A DNA stretch of 64,000 nt, taken from positions 1-64,000 of the forward strand of contig JBDTSP010000013.1 of the NCBI GenBank assembly GCA_039931065.1, in the 5' to 3' direction. Shown one piece after another: positions 7,250-15,675 of this stretch. The notes under the pieces were generated by a model. It had not been told where the DNA came from, did not search any database, and was given only the letters and a program-made list of their open reading frames with translations. Positions within the stretch are counted from its first letter, which is position 1. Each line of letters opens with the position of its first letter. A program made the translations under genes and the position numbers. The stretch comes from CADEED01 sp039931065. Its GTDB lineage: Bacteria > Pseudomonadota > Gammaproteobacteria > Steroidobacterales > Steroidobacteraceae.

Positions 7250-8640
7250 GCGGCGAAGCGATTGAGTCGATCGTGGACGGTGCTGCCCAGCATCGCGCGC
7301 AGCAACGGCGCCAGTTCCGGGCCTTCGGGCGAACCTGTCAACGCGAGGCGCAACGGCTTCCACAATGCCTGGCCCTTGGCACCGGTGGCGGCCTTGACCG
7401 CGTTGACGATGGCATCGAGTGATGGGTCGGTCGCCGCGGCATCGGCTGCGGCACGAAAAAACGGCGCTCCGGCTTCCCTCACTTGCGCGAGCGCACCTGC
7501 ATCGAGCGCGGGCGCGGCGCCGAACACGACTTCGCGCCACCGCGCGACATCCGACGGCAACAACACATTGGGGCGAATCGCGGCAATGAACGCGCGGCGG
7601 CGTTCGGCGTCGATATCGCGCGGTGTCTCGGCGGCCAGCCATCGCTCGCTGTCTTCGAGCGGCATGTGGTGAGCCACATCGCGCTGCCAGACGTTGAGCT
7701 GCGATTCCTCGAAGCGGGCCGGCGCGCGACCGAGATGTTTGACCGTGAACGCGCGCGCCATCCCGTCATGCGTGAGGACGCCGTTCTCGCCGCACGAGTG
7801 GCCGAGGCGGAACAGGTGATTCACCAGCGCACTGGGTAGATAGCCGCGCTCACGGAATTCGCGCACGCTGGTCGCGCCGTGGCGCTTCGAGAGCGGCGAG
7901 CCGTCCGCGCCCACCAGCAGCGACAGATGCCCGTAGGTCGGCGCACGCAACTCCAGCGCCGCGAGCACCAGCAACTGGCGCGGCGTGTTGGTGAGGTGGT
8001 CCTCGCCACGCAACACGTGCGTGATGTTCATCTCCGCATCGTCGATTGCGTTGCTGAAGAAGAAGGCTGCACTGCCGTCGGCGCGGCGCAGGATGAAATC
8101 GCCGATGTCGTCGGTGGCGAAACTCTGGGCGCCGTGCACCATGTCATCGAACTCGACGCGTTTGCCGGTGGGCACGCGAAACCGCGTCGTCGGCGAAATG
8201 CCCTGCGCACTCTTGCGTACGCGCGCTTCCGCGGACAATTCACGGCAGGTGCCGGCATAACGTGGTGGCCGGCCGGCGGCGAGTTGCGCCTTGCGCGACA
8301 GATCGAGCTCGAGGGGCGTGCAGTAACACGGGTAGGTGAGGCCCGCCGCGTCGAGTCTGGCCGAGTGCCGGGCGTAGATCGCTCCACGGCGCGACTGGTG
8401 GAACTCTTCCCCGGCCGCCGCCTTGCCGGGACCGGCATCCCATTCGAGCCCCAGCCAGCGCATGTCTTCCATCAGCGCGCCGGTAAAGGCTTCCTTGCTG
8501 CGCTCGGTGTCGGTGTCCTCGATGCGCAGGACGAAGCGTCCGTTGTGATGTTTCGCGAACAGCCAGCTGAACAGCGCGGTACGCGCGTTGCCGAGATGGA
8601 GCTCGCCGGTGGGGCTGGGAGCAAATCGGGTGGTGATCAT
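7246..8640 (-). CDS. gltX: Glutamyl-tRNA synthetase
   Basis: This class I synthetase charges tRNA-Glu. TRFAPSPTGELHLGNARTA carries the HIGH signature (HLGN). YPCYC and the later RYAGTC give the zinc-binding cysteines of bacterial GluRS, and LSKRHGATS is the KMSKS-type loop. I chose the ATG at 8640 (464 residues) because GluRS proteins begin just before this motif; a GTG at 8649 would add three residues. It sits directly upstream of cysS, a slot occupied in Pseudomonas by glnS. The sequence alone does not tell a discriminating GluRS from one that also charges tRNA-Gln. Confidence 0.95.
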   Translation of the reverse strand: MITTRFAPSPTGELHLGNARTALFSWLFAKHHNGRFVLRIEDTDTERSKEAFTGALMEDMRWLGLEWDAGPGKAAAGEEFHQSRRGAIYARHSARLDAAGLTYPCYCTPLELDLSRKAQLAAGRPPRYAGTCRELSAEARVRKSAQGISPTTRFRVPTGKRVEFDDMVHGAQSFATDDIGDFILRRADGSAAFFFSNAIDDAEMNITHVLRGEDHLTNTPRQLLVLAALELRAPTYGHLSLLVGADGSPLSKRHGATSVREFRERGYLPSALVNHLFRLGHSCGENGVLTHDGMARAFTVKHLGRAPARFEESQLNVWQRDVAHHMPLEDSERWLAAETPRDIDAERRRAFIAAIRPNVLLPSDVARWREVVFGAAPALDAGALAQVREAGAPFFRAAADAAATDPSLDAIVNAVKAATGAKGQALWKPLRLALTGSPEGPELAPLLRAMLGSTVHDRLNRFAA

Positions 8641-8655
8641 TAAAGACACCGGCGG

Positions 8656-8661
8656 ATTTTA
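8656..8661 (-). promoter_or_regulatory. Candidate -10 box for gltX-cysS
   Basis: TAAAAT reads on the minus strand in the 66-base divergent gap, about 16 bases before the gltX ATG. No convincing -35 hexamer lies at the expected spacing, so this is a weak prediction from position and composition. Confidence 0.3.
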
Positions 8662-8692
8662 CGGGAAAGCGCTGTACGCGTCGCAGCTTCGG

Positions 8693-8698
8693 TAGAAT
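8693..8698 (+). promoter_or_regulatory. Candidate -10 box for the cyclophilin-lpxH pair
   Basis: TAGAAT is followed by GC-rich sequence and the ATG at 8707. Transcription would start within a few bases of the start codon, giving a very short leader. The -35 region is not recognisable. A similar TAGAAT or TAAACT box precedes several other genes in the window (30607, 35727, 49843). Confidence 0.35.
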
Positions 8699-8706
8699 CG
8701 CGAACC

Positions 8707-9423
8707 ATGAAAAACAATCGTTTGTTGCCCCGCTTGCTGCTCGGCATTTTCGGCCTGTTCCTGTCGCTTGCGGCCGAGGCCGCCGGTTCCGAACGCGTCC
8801 GCGTCACAACCAGCCTGGGCGCGTTCGTGGTGGAGCTGCAGCGCGATCGCGCGCCGCTGACGGTGGAAAATTTCGTGGGCTACGTGAAGTCCGGCTATTA
8901 CACAAACACGTTGTTTCATCGCGTGATCTCGAACTTCGTGATCCAGGGCGGCGGCGTCGGCCCCGATTACAAAGCCAAACCGACTCTCAAGCCCATTCCG
9001 AACGAAGCCGGCAACGGCCTGAAAAACCTGCGCGGCACGGTCGGCCTGGCACGCGCGTCGGGCCCGCATTCGGGTGACGCCCAGTTTTACGTGAACATCG
9101 CCGACAACGCGGATCTGGATCCGCTGCCAACTCGATGGGGTTACGCCGTATTCGGCCGCGTGGTCGAAGGCATGGAAGTAGTGGATCGCATCAGCGTGTC
9201 GCCGACCGGTGCGCAGGGACCGTTCAAAGCGGACGCGCCAGTCAAAGCCGTGGTGATCCACAAGATAGAGCTGCTCGCCGACACGACGACGGTTGTACCG
9301 CCGGTCACCGAGCCACTCGAAACCGCTCCGGCCGATTCGCCGCCGGCCACGCCGCCCGCTGGCGAAGCGCCGACAGCCGAACCGGCCGCCGAACCGGCCG
9401 TGGGTGAATCGCCACCGAAGTGA
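8707..9423 (+). CDS. Periplasmic cyclophilin-type peptidyl-prolyl isomerase
   Basis: This protein catalyses cis-trans isomerisation of prolyl bonds. A signal peptide (LLLGIFGLFLSLAAEAAG) directs it to the periplasm, so it is PpiA-like in location although the locus matches the ppiB-lpxH pair of pseudomonads. The cyclophilin core spans about residues 30-195. FHRVISNFVIQGG carries the catalytic Arg and the Phe/Gln residues, and SGDAQFYVNIADNADLD is the second signature. A Pro/Ala/Glu-rich tail of about 40 residues follows and is unlike standard PpiA or PpiB; it may be a flexible linker in the cell envelope. Its TGA overlaps the GTG start of lpxH. Confidence 0.93.
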   Translation: MKNNRLLPRLLLGIFGLFLSLAAEAAGSERVRVTTSLGAFVVELQRDRAPLTVENFVGYVKSGYYTNTLFHRVISNFVIQGGGVGPDYKAKPTLKPIPNEAGNGLKNLRGTVGLARASGPHSGDAQFYVNIADNADLDPLPTRWGYAVFGRVVEGMEVVDRISVSPTGAQGPFKADAPVKAVVIHKIELLADTTTVVPPVTEPLETAPADSPPATPPAGEAPTAEPAAEPAVGESPPK

Positions 9424-10154
9424 GCCGCGCTCGCCAAAGCCTGTTTGCCTCGGATCTGCATCTCGACAGCGAGGCTCCCTGGGCGATCGATGCGTTCGTG
9501 GCGTTTCTCGAGGGGCCGGCACGCGATTGCGAAGCGCTCTACCTGCTCGGCGACCTGTTCGAAGTCTGGGTGGGCGACGACGACGACAACGCCGACAATA
9601 CGCGCGCCTGCGCGGGCCTCGCGGCGCTCTGCGCGCGTGGTGTGCCGGTGTACGCATTGCATGGCAACCGCGACTTCCTGTTGGGCGAGACGTTCACCCG
9701 CCGCACCGGCGTCAAACTACTGCCGGACCCGGTGTCGATCGACCTGTATGGGGTGCGCACCCTGCTCAGTCATGGCGATGTTTTCTGCACCGCGGATTTC
9801 TCTTACCAGGAATTGCGCAGCATCGTCCGCAAGCCCGGCTGGCAGCGGCGTTTCCTGTCGCTGCCGCTGCCATCGCGCCGCGCCCTGGCGAGCGCCGCCC
9901 GCGCCGGCAGCAAGGCGCATACCCAGCGCACGATCCCGACCATCATGGATGTGGACCCGCAAACCGTGCTGCGCGCATTTCGCGCCACCGGGGCGCGGCG
10001 GTTGATCCACGGGCACACGCATCGCCCGGCGATTCATCCGACCGTCGTCGATGGCGTGAGCGCCGAACGCGTAGTGCTCGCGCCGTGGTACGAAGCCGCG
10101 AGCTGCGTGGCAGTCAGCGCCCAAGGCGTGCGCGAGATACCTCTCCCACGCTGA
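9420..10154 (+). CDS. lpxH: UDP-2,3-diacylglucosamine diphosphatase
   Basis: LpxH hydrolyses UDP-2,3-diacylglucosamine to lipid X and UMP in lipid A synthesis, acting at the inner face of the inner membrane. All calcineurin-fold metal motifs are visible in order: SDLHLD, GDLFEVWVGDD, GNRDFL, SHGD and HGHTHRP. The 244-residue length is normal. The start GTG at 9420 forms a GTGA overlap with the cyclophilin gene. A long inverted repeat begins just after the stop and probably terminates transcription. Confidence 0.95.
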   Translation: MSRARQSLFASDLHLDSEAPWAIDAFVAFLEGPARDCEALYLLGDLFEVWVGDDDDNADNTRACAGLAALCARGVPVYALHGNRDFLLGETFTRRTGVKLLPDPVSIDLYGVRTLLSHGDVFCTADFSYQELRSIVRKPGWQRRFLSLPLPSRRALASAARAGSKAHTQRTIPTIMDVDPQTVLRAFRATGARRLIHGHTHRPAIHPTVVDGVSAERVVLAPWYEAASCVAVSAQGVREIPLPR

Positions 10155-10156
10155 GA

Positions 10157-10235
10157 GTGGTACCGGGTAGGGATTAGCCTGCAACTGGGTGGTTAGCTGC
10201 CTCTGCGTGCGAAGCTAATCCCTACCCGGCACCAC
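10157..10235. repeat. Long inverted repeat between lpxH and miaE (REP-like or bidirectional terminator)
   Basis: A 22-base arm at 10157-10178 pairs with 10214-10235 at 21 of 22 positions, enclosing a 35-base loop. The arms contain GGGTAGGGATTAGC and its complement. Twelve bases of the right arm (ACCCGGCACCAC) recur once more immediately to the right, ending near 10250. The right arm lies inside the 3' end of miaE and supplies its stop codon. It could act as a terminator for both convergent genes or be a dispersed palindrome. No second copy was seen in the window. Confidence 0.8.
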
Positions 10236-10889
10236 TTTACCCGGCACCACCGGACCCGGGGGGCCCGAGTGAAAGCGCAGTTCGGTATCCGGGGCGGTGG
10301 CGAGTTCCGCCTCGCGCGCGGCGCTCAGCGCCAATCTTTCCGCGATTTCTTCGGCCGGAAAACCGCGTTGCGCGAACTCGAGATAGATCTCGAAATGGCG
10401 CGCTTCGGAACGCTCCAGCTGCGCATACAGATCGCGCACATCTTCGGGCAGGCGCTGCGCGAGCAGGCGAAAACGCTCGCACGAACGCGCCTCGATCAAG
10501 GCATGCACGATCATCAGATCGAGTTTGCGGCTGGGCTCATGCGTGCGGACCAGCTTGCGCAGCTCGCTCGCGTAGCGCCCGGGTTTCAGGCGGACGAACG
10601 GCACCGCGCGTTTGCGCATCAGCCGCTCCACCTGTTCGAAATGCTTGAGCTCTTCGCGCGCCAGGCGCGACAGCGCCACGCTTAAGTGTCGGTCCTCGGG
10701 GTAGGCGAAGATCAGCGCCATCGCCGTCGACGCCGCCTTCTTCTCGCAGTTGGCGTGATCGATGAGCAGCGTCGGCAGGTCGGCGATCGCGGCATCGACC
10801 CACGCGCGCGGCGTGGCGGCCAGCAAGATCGAACTACCCGTGGCGCGCTCGAAACGCGCAGCCGCGGCCGCCTCGCGCGAAACCGTCAC
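10215..10889 (-). CDS. miaE: tRNA 2-methylthio-N6-isopentenyl adenosine-37 hydroxylase
   Basis: MiaE is a non-haem diiron oxygenase that hydroxylates the isopentenyl group of ms2i6A37 in tRNAs reading U-starting codons. LLIDHANCEKKAASTAM, LAREELKHFEQVERLM and SEARHFEIYLEFA provide the Glu/His diiron ligands on a ferritin-like four-helix bundle. The last 14 residues (PGPVVPGKVVPGRD) are low-complexity and are encoded by the inverted-repeat element, so the natural C-terminus seems to have been replaced or extended. It starts 10 bases after the receiver-kinase gene and is probably co-transcribed with it. Confidence 0.92.
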   Translation of the reverse strand: MTVSREAAAAARFERATGSSILLAATPRAWVDAAIADLPTLLIDHANCEKKAASTAMALIFAYPEDRHLSVALSRLAREELKHFEQVERLMRKRAVPFVRLKPGRYASELRKLVRTHEPSRKLDLMIVHALIEARSCERFRLLAQRLPEDVRDLYAQLERSEARHFEIYLEFAQRGFPAEEIAERLALSAAREAELATAPDTELRFHSGPPGPVVPGKVVPGRD

Positions 10890-10899
10890 CGCGCTGCCT

Positions 10900-12156
10900 T
10901 CAATGTGCCGTCTCGGGTGCGGGCATCGCGATCAGCAGGGCATCGATGCGATGCGCCGCTTCGTTGGCATCCGCCGGACGATCCGCGACGTCCTTGGCCA
11001 TCATGCTGTCGATCAGCGGCTGCAAGGACGAGATGCGGTCGGGCAGTTTCGGAATGGGCGCCTTCGCGTGATGCACGAGGATCGCCATGTGGTTCTCGGC
11101 ATCGAACGGCTTCTTGCCCGTCAGCATTTCGAACAGCATCACCCCGAGACTGTAGATATCGCTGCGCGCGTCTATTTCCTTGCCGTGCCCCTGCTCCGGG
11201 CTCATGTAGTGAGGCGTACCGAAGATGAGCCCCTTGTCGGTCACTTCCATCTTGAGCGCCACGTGTTTCGCCAGACCGAAATCGATCAGCGCGATGCTGC
11301 CGTCGTCGCGCAGCATCACATTTCCGGGCTTGAGGTCGCGATGGAAAATACCGACCTCGTGGATCGCCTGCAGCGCGTACGCCATGTCGCGCGCGTACGT
11401 GAGCGACTGTCGCGCCGTGAGCCCCTCCGACATGCGCTTGCGCAGATCGCCGCGCGCGAAATATTCCATCGCGAGATACAGGTGGTCGTCGGTGACGCCG
11501 AGATCGAAGATGCGCACGATGTTCGGGTGCCGCACTTCGCGCAGGATTTCGAATTCCTGCAGGAATCGCTCCATCGACTGATCGACGCCGGTCTCCTTGC
11601 GGATCGCCGGCGTCACCTTGAGCACCACCACGTCGCCATTGGTGGCGCTCTCGGCGAGGAACAGATCGGACACCGAACCCTTCGCGATCAATTCGATGCG
11701 CCGGTATTCCTTGAGCCGGGCGCCGGCGAAGTCCTGCTGCAGCCGCGCGCCGGCCGACATTCGCCAGCGGCTCTGCGACTTCGCCTGCTCGTCGGACGCG
11801 CGGCGGATCGCGTCGTTGAGCTTGGTGTGTTTGATCTTGGTCTTGCCGATGACTTCGAACGCGCCGCTGGCGCGCGCCTGCACGGCATCGGCCGACTCGT
11901 CTTCGGCGGACAGGAAAATGACCGGGGCAAACCCGTCGCGCGCGGAAAAGTCCTTGAGCCAGTCAAGCCCGGAACCGCCGCGCCATTCGTGATCGAGCAG
12001 GACGACGCTGTAACCCTGCGCCAGAAAACCGGGTGTCAGCGGACCGCGGACACGCGGGTTGTAGCTCACGAGATCCACGTCCGGCCAGTCGCAGGAGATG
12101 TGGTGTCGCAGCAGGGTCCGGTATCGCGGATCGTCATCGATCAACATCAGGCGCAT
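10900..12156 (-). CDS. Response-regulator receiver domain fused to a Ser/Thr protein kinase
   Basis: This 418-residue cytoplasmic protein combines two signalling systems. Residues 1-125 are a receiver domain: acidic pocket Asp7-Asp9, phospho-acceptor Asp55 in VVLLDHEW, Ser83 and Lys105. Residues about 150-410 are a Hanks-type kinase: Lys180 in VVVLKV, HRDLKPGN with catalytic Asp274, DFG at 292-294 and MSPEQ. The glycine loop is degenerate (IAKGSVSDLFL). Phosphorylation of Asp55 by an unlinked histidine kinase could gate the kinase; that is inference, and no histidine kinase gene is in the window. No membrane segment is seen. It lies just upstream of miaE. Confidence 0.92.
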   Translation of the reverse strand: MRLMLIDDDPRYRTLLRHHISCDWPDVDLVSYNPRVRGPLTPGFLAQGYSVVLLDHEWRGGSGLDWLKDFSARDGFAPVIFLSAEDESADAVQARASGAFEVIGKTKIKHTKLNDAIRRASDEQAKSQSRWRMSAGARLQQDFAGARLKEYRRIELIAKGSVSDLFLAESATNGDVVVLKVTPAIRKETGVDQSMERFLQEFEILREVRHPNIVRIFDLGVTDDHLYLAMEYFARGDLRKRMSEGLTARQSLTYARDMAYALQAIHEVGIFHRDLKPGNVMLRDDGSIALIDFGLAKHVALKMEVTDKGLIFGTPHYMSPEQGHGKEIDARSDIYSLGVMLFEMLTGKKPFDAENHMAILVHHAKAPIPKLPDRISSLQPLIDSMMAKDVADRPADANEAAHRIDALLIAMPAPETAH

Positions 12157-12367
12157 CGCGCGGATTAGAACATGCGATCCGACGCAGCGTCACGTGCATT
12201 GGCCTGTAACTCAGGCACCGACGGGCCGGCGCGGCATAACAGCCCCGCGCGTGCAATCGGGGGACGCCTGATCAACACGCGCGCTTCGGGCGCGTATCGA
12301 TCACCACAACTTTGTTAGCTGCCTTTTCAGGTCACGTGAGCAGCGACTCAAATGATTTCACTCCGGG
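12157..12367. other. 211-base gap with one hairpin
   Basis: No gene is visible between the glycerate kinase stop and the receiver-kinase start, both leftward. An imperfect hairpin spans 12269-12303: TGATC and GATCA outer arms and an inner GC stem around TTCG. It has no T-run on either strand. It may slow or terminate transcription from 12368, and a promoter for the receiver-kinase should lie in 12157-12260, but I cannot pick out boxes. Confidence 0.4.
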
Positions 12368-13531
12368 TCATCGATCCCGAGGCCATGCTGTCTTGAGGCC
12401 AATCAACAGGTCTCCGACGTTGGTGCCGGTCGGGCCGGTGTGTACGAGATCTTCGGCGGCCTCGAGCGCGGTGCCGGAGTCGAACTCACGCCACGCACGC
12501 TCAACGTCGCAGCCGCCAAGCTCGGCGCGTTCGATCGTTCCTGAATCGACGATCGCACCGGCATCACCCGTCGGCCCATCCGTGCCGTCAGTGCCCGCGG
12601 CGAGAATCGAAAGCGGCTCGCCCGGCCGGAGCAATCGAGCAGCGGCGAGCGCCAGGTGCGTATTACGCCCGCCGCGGCCGGGTTGCGCCGGCAACGTCAC
12701 GGTGGATTCTCCGCCCCACACGAGGCCATCACTGTCCGTGGAACGTAGTGCGTCGACGAACTCGCGCGCCGTCGCCGCGGCGTCACAATCGAAACGCTCC
12801 TCGCGCACTTCGACCTGCAAACCGTGCGCATGCGCGGCGGCGAGCGCACCGTTGAGTGCGGCGCCCATGTTCGCGACCACGATGCGCTGGATCGCATCGC
12901 CGCCCGCGGCATCGCTTCCTAACAACCCGGAACCGATCAGGCCGGGAGAATCTCCCGGCACGTCGGAGATGAACAGCGCCGTGGCCGGGCGACCGCGCAG
13001 CAACCGCGCGACTCCCCCGCCCTTCAACGAGGAGAGTTTCCTGCGTTCGGCATTGAGCGTTGCGATGTCCCACCCCGCGGCGAGACCGAGAGTATTCAAC
13101 GCGCGCAACTGGTCGAGAGACGCACCGTCGACCAGGCGCTCAACCAGGCTCGAACTTCCGCCCGAGACCAGGAATAGCGGCGTGACGGTTGCGTCGAGAT
13201 TCACGATTCGCCGCTCGAGTTCGGCGCCGGCTGAAAGGCTGCGTTCATCGGGCACGGGGTGCGCGCTTTCGAGGATGGTCGCGTTGGGCAGGCGCGCGAG
13301 TTCCGGCTCGACGTGCCCGTCCTTGGTGATCACGAGCGTCTGCACGATCCGCTGGCCGAGCGCCGCATGGGCGCCGCGCGCCATGGCGCTCGCGGCCTTG
13401 CCGATCGCGAACAGCGCGACCGGGCCTGCGCCCTGAGCGGAATTATGCAACGCGACTTCCACAGCCCTGGCGCCGCCGACCGCCCGCAGCGCGGCATCGA
13501 ACAGTTCGAGGAGAATGCGGCGGGCGTTCAC
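12368..13531 (-). CDS. Glycerate 2-kinase (type II, MOFRL family)
   Basis: This enzyme phosphorylates D-glycerate, feeding it into glycolysis as 2-phosphoglycerate. It is related to GckA/TtuD, once called hydroxypyruvate reductase. At 387 residues it is slightly shorter than many relatives. Visible motifs are FAIGKAASAMARGA near the N-terminus, LFLVSGGSSSLVE, ALFISDVPGDSPGLIGSG, and the C-terminal MOFRL part with AAGTDGTDGPTGDAGA. It starts 28 bases after the purF stop and ends the long leftward gene run. A link to purine synthesis is not obvious. Confidence 0.9.
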   Translation of the reverse strand: MNARRILLELFDAALRAVGGARAVEVALHNSAQGAGPVALFAIGKAASAMARGAHAALGQRIVQTLVITKDGHVEPELARLPNATILESAHPVPDERSLSAGAELERRIVNLDATVTPLFLVSGGSSSLVERLVDGASLDQLRALNTLGLAAGWDIATLNAERRKLSSLKGGGVARLLRGRPATALFISDVPGDSPGLIGSGLLGSDAAGGDAIQRIVVANMGAALNGALAAAHAHGLQVEVREERFDCDAAATAREFVDALRSTDSDGLVWGGESTVTLPAQPGRGGRNTHLALAAARLLRPGEPLSILAAGTDGTDGPTGDAGAIVDSGTIERAELGGCDVERAWREFDSGTALEAAEDLVHTGPTGTNVGDLLIGLKTAWPRDR

Positions 13532-13559
13532 GGAGCTGCGAACACGCGCGATCGCGACT

Positions 13560-15068
13560 TCAGATCTTGACGACCTTCAAACCGCCTCGGTCGTCCTCGC
13601 GGCGCGAAGCCTTGGCCGAATCCGAGCGCTCGGATTCGAGGCGCGCGAGGTACTCGGCAGTGACGTCGCCGGTCACGTAGTTGCCCGAGAAACACGAGGT
13701 ATCGAATTCCTTGATGCTGGAGTGATCGTGCACGCAGGCCTGGATGAGGTCTTCGAGGTCCTGGTAGATCAGCCAGTCGGCGCCGATGAGCTTGGCGACT
13801 TCCGCTTCGGTACGGCTGCTCGCGACCAGTTCGCTCTTGGCGGGCATGTCGATGCCGTAGACGTTGGGGAATTTCACCGGCGGCGCCGCCGAGGCGAAAT
13901 ACACGCGCTTGGCGCCGGCTTCGCGCGCCAGGTCGATGATCTGCGCGGAGGTCGTGCCGCGCACGATGGAATCGTCCACCAGCAACACATTCTTGTTCCG
14001 GAATTCCAGATCGATGGCGTTCAGCTTGCTGCGTACGGATTTCGCACGCTGTTCCTGCCCGGGCATGATGAAGGTGCGGCCGACGTAGCGGTTCTTGACG
14101 AAGCCTTCGCGGTATTTGACGTCCAGGCGCTGCGCCACCTGCATGGCGCTGGTGCGGCTGGTATCGGGAATCGGAATGACCACGTCAATCTGGTGGTCGG
14201 CACGTTCGCGCAGGATTTTTTCCGCGAGCCGCTCGCCCATACGCATGCGCGCACGGTGTACCGAGATGTTGTCGATCAACGAGTCCGGACGCGCGAAATA
14301 AACGTACTCGAAAATGCACGGCGCGTGGCGCGTGGTGGCCACACACACCTGTGAATGCAGGCGGCCGTGTGTGTCGATGTAGACCACTTCACCCGGCGCC
14401 ACGTCGCGCACGAGTTTGAAACCGAGCATGTCGAGCGCAACGCTCTCGGAGGCCAGCATCCACTCGGCGCCCTTCGGCGTCTCGCGCTGGCCGAGGACGA
14501 GCGGACGGATGCCGTTCGGATCGCGCAGGCCCAACAAACCATGCCCGATGACCATCGCGACGACGGCGTAGCCGCCGCGGCAACGGCGATACACGGCATT
14601 CACAGCGGCGAAGATGTCGGCCGGCGTGACGCGTGGCGTGCCCACGCGCTGCAGCTCCGAGGCCAGCACGTTGAGCAGCACTTCGGAATCGGAACTGGTG
14701 TTGAGATGACGGCGGTCTTCGCGTTCGAGCACTTCGCCGAGTTCGCGCGCGTTGGTGAGATTGCCGTTGTGCGCGAGACAGATGCCGTACGGCGCGTTGA
14801 CGTAGAAGGGTTGCGCTTCGGAGGCATTGTCGCCGCCGGCGGTCGGGTAACGAACATGGCCCATGCCCATGTTGCCCTTGAGTTCCTGCATGTGATGCTG
14901 TTCGAACACATCGCGCACCAGGCCCTGACCTTTGCGCACGAACAACTCACCTTCGCTCACCGTGGCGATACCCGCCGCGTCCTGCCCGCGGTGTTGCAAC
15001 ACCGTGAGCGCATCATAGATCCGCTGATTGACTCCGCTGGTTCCGACGATTCCCGCTATGCCGCACAT
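13560..15068 (-). CDS. purF: Amidophosphoribosyltransferase
   Basis: PurF makes 5-phosphoribosylamine from PRPP and glutamine, the first committed step of purine synthesis. The start at ATG 15068 puts Cys2 in place as the Ntn nucleophile (MCGIAGIVG); the longer open frame to 15164 would bury it. The glutaminase half shows HRGQDAAGI and GHVRYPTAG, and the phosphoribosyltransferase half shows the PRPP loop VLLVDDSIVRGTT. Length is 502 residues, normal for proteobacterial PurF. It lies 13 bases after cvpA, the classic cvpA-purF pair. Confidence 0.97.
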   Translation of the reverse strand: MCGIAGIVGTSGVNQRIYDALTVLQHRGQDAAGIATVSEGELFVRKGQGLVRDVFEQHHMQELKGNMGMGHVRYPTAGGDNASEAQPFYVNAPYGICLAHNGNLTNARELGEVLEREDRRHLNTSSDSEVLLNVLASELQRVGTPRVTPADIFAAVNAVYRRCRGGYAVVAMVIGHGLLGLRDPNGIRPLVLGQRETPKGAEWMLASESVALDMLGFKLVRDVAPGEVVYIDTHGRLHSQVCVATTRHAPCIFEYVYFARPDSLIDNISVHRARMRMGERLAEKILRERADHQIDVVIPIPDTSRTSAMQVAQRLDVKYREGFVKNRYVGRTFIMPGQEQRAKSVRSKLNAIDLEFRNKNVLLVDDSIVRGTTSAQIIDLAREAGAKRVYFASAAPPVKFPNVYGIDMPAKSELVASSRTEAEVAKLIGADWLIYQDLEDLIQACVHDHSSIKEFDTSCFSGNYVTGDVTAEYLARLESERSDSAKASRREDDRGGLKVVKI

Positions 15069-15081
15069 TCGTTCGAGGTCC

Positions 15082-15588
15082 TCAGGTGGAAAGCGCGGTT
15101 TTGGGCAATTGCAGTCGCTCGAGTTTGTCGCCGACGATGCCGCGCAGCGCATCCGCCACGCCAATCGCGTAAGGCATCAGGCGGGAATTTTTCCACTTGG
15201 GATCCTGGTCCATGCTCAGGGCCTGGATGGCAATCGTGAAGGCACCCACGACAACGATGCCGCGCACGATGCCAAAGACGAATCCCAGGAACTTGTCCAT
15301 GCCGGCGAACATGGAGACGCGGACGAAATGTCCAAGGACCACGCCCACCGCGCCCCCCAATAAAAGGATCAAGACGAAGATGATCGTCCGGGCGGCCCAG
15401 ATCCGCATCGGTGAGCCGACCAATACACCACCCAGATACGGTTCGAGTGAGCTGCCGAAGTACCAGGCGAGCACGATGGCCAGGAACCAGGTGACGACTG
15501 CGACCGCCTCGCGCAGCAGGCCACGAACCAGGCCCATGATGGCCGAGAGGAGGAGGATCGCGACGATGATGTAGTCGACTGCAATCAT
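15082..15588 (-). CDS. cvpA: CvpA family inner-membrane protein
   Basis: This 168-residue protein has four predicted membrane helices. It begins MIAVDYIIVAILLLSAIMG, and a helix around FVLILLLGGAVGVVLGHFV is typical. CvpA is needed for colicin V production in E. coli, and its wider role is in envelope stress; the molecular function is unknown. The gene lies between dedD and purF as in Pseudomonas and E. coli. The C-terminal segment after the last helix is cytoplasmic or periplasmic and charged. Confidence 0.92.
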   Translation of the reverse strand: MIAVDYIIVAILLLSAIMGLVRGLLREAVAVVTWFLAIVLAWYFGSSLEPYLGGVLVGSPMRIWAARTIIFVLILLLGGAVGVVLGHFVRVSMFAGMDKFLGFVFGIVRGIVVVGAFTIAIQALSMDQDPKWKNSRLMPYAIGVADALRGIVGDKLERLQLPKTALST

Positions 15589-15675
15589 GTGCTTAGCGTT
15601 GCTGCGACGCCTCAGACGAGGCGCGGCATTGTAGCCGACGAGTCAAGGCCTGAGCAGCCTTCCACGGGCCACGCG

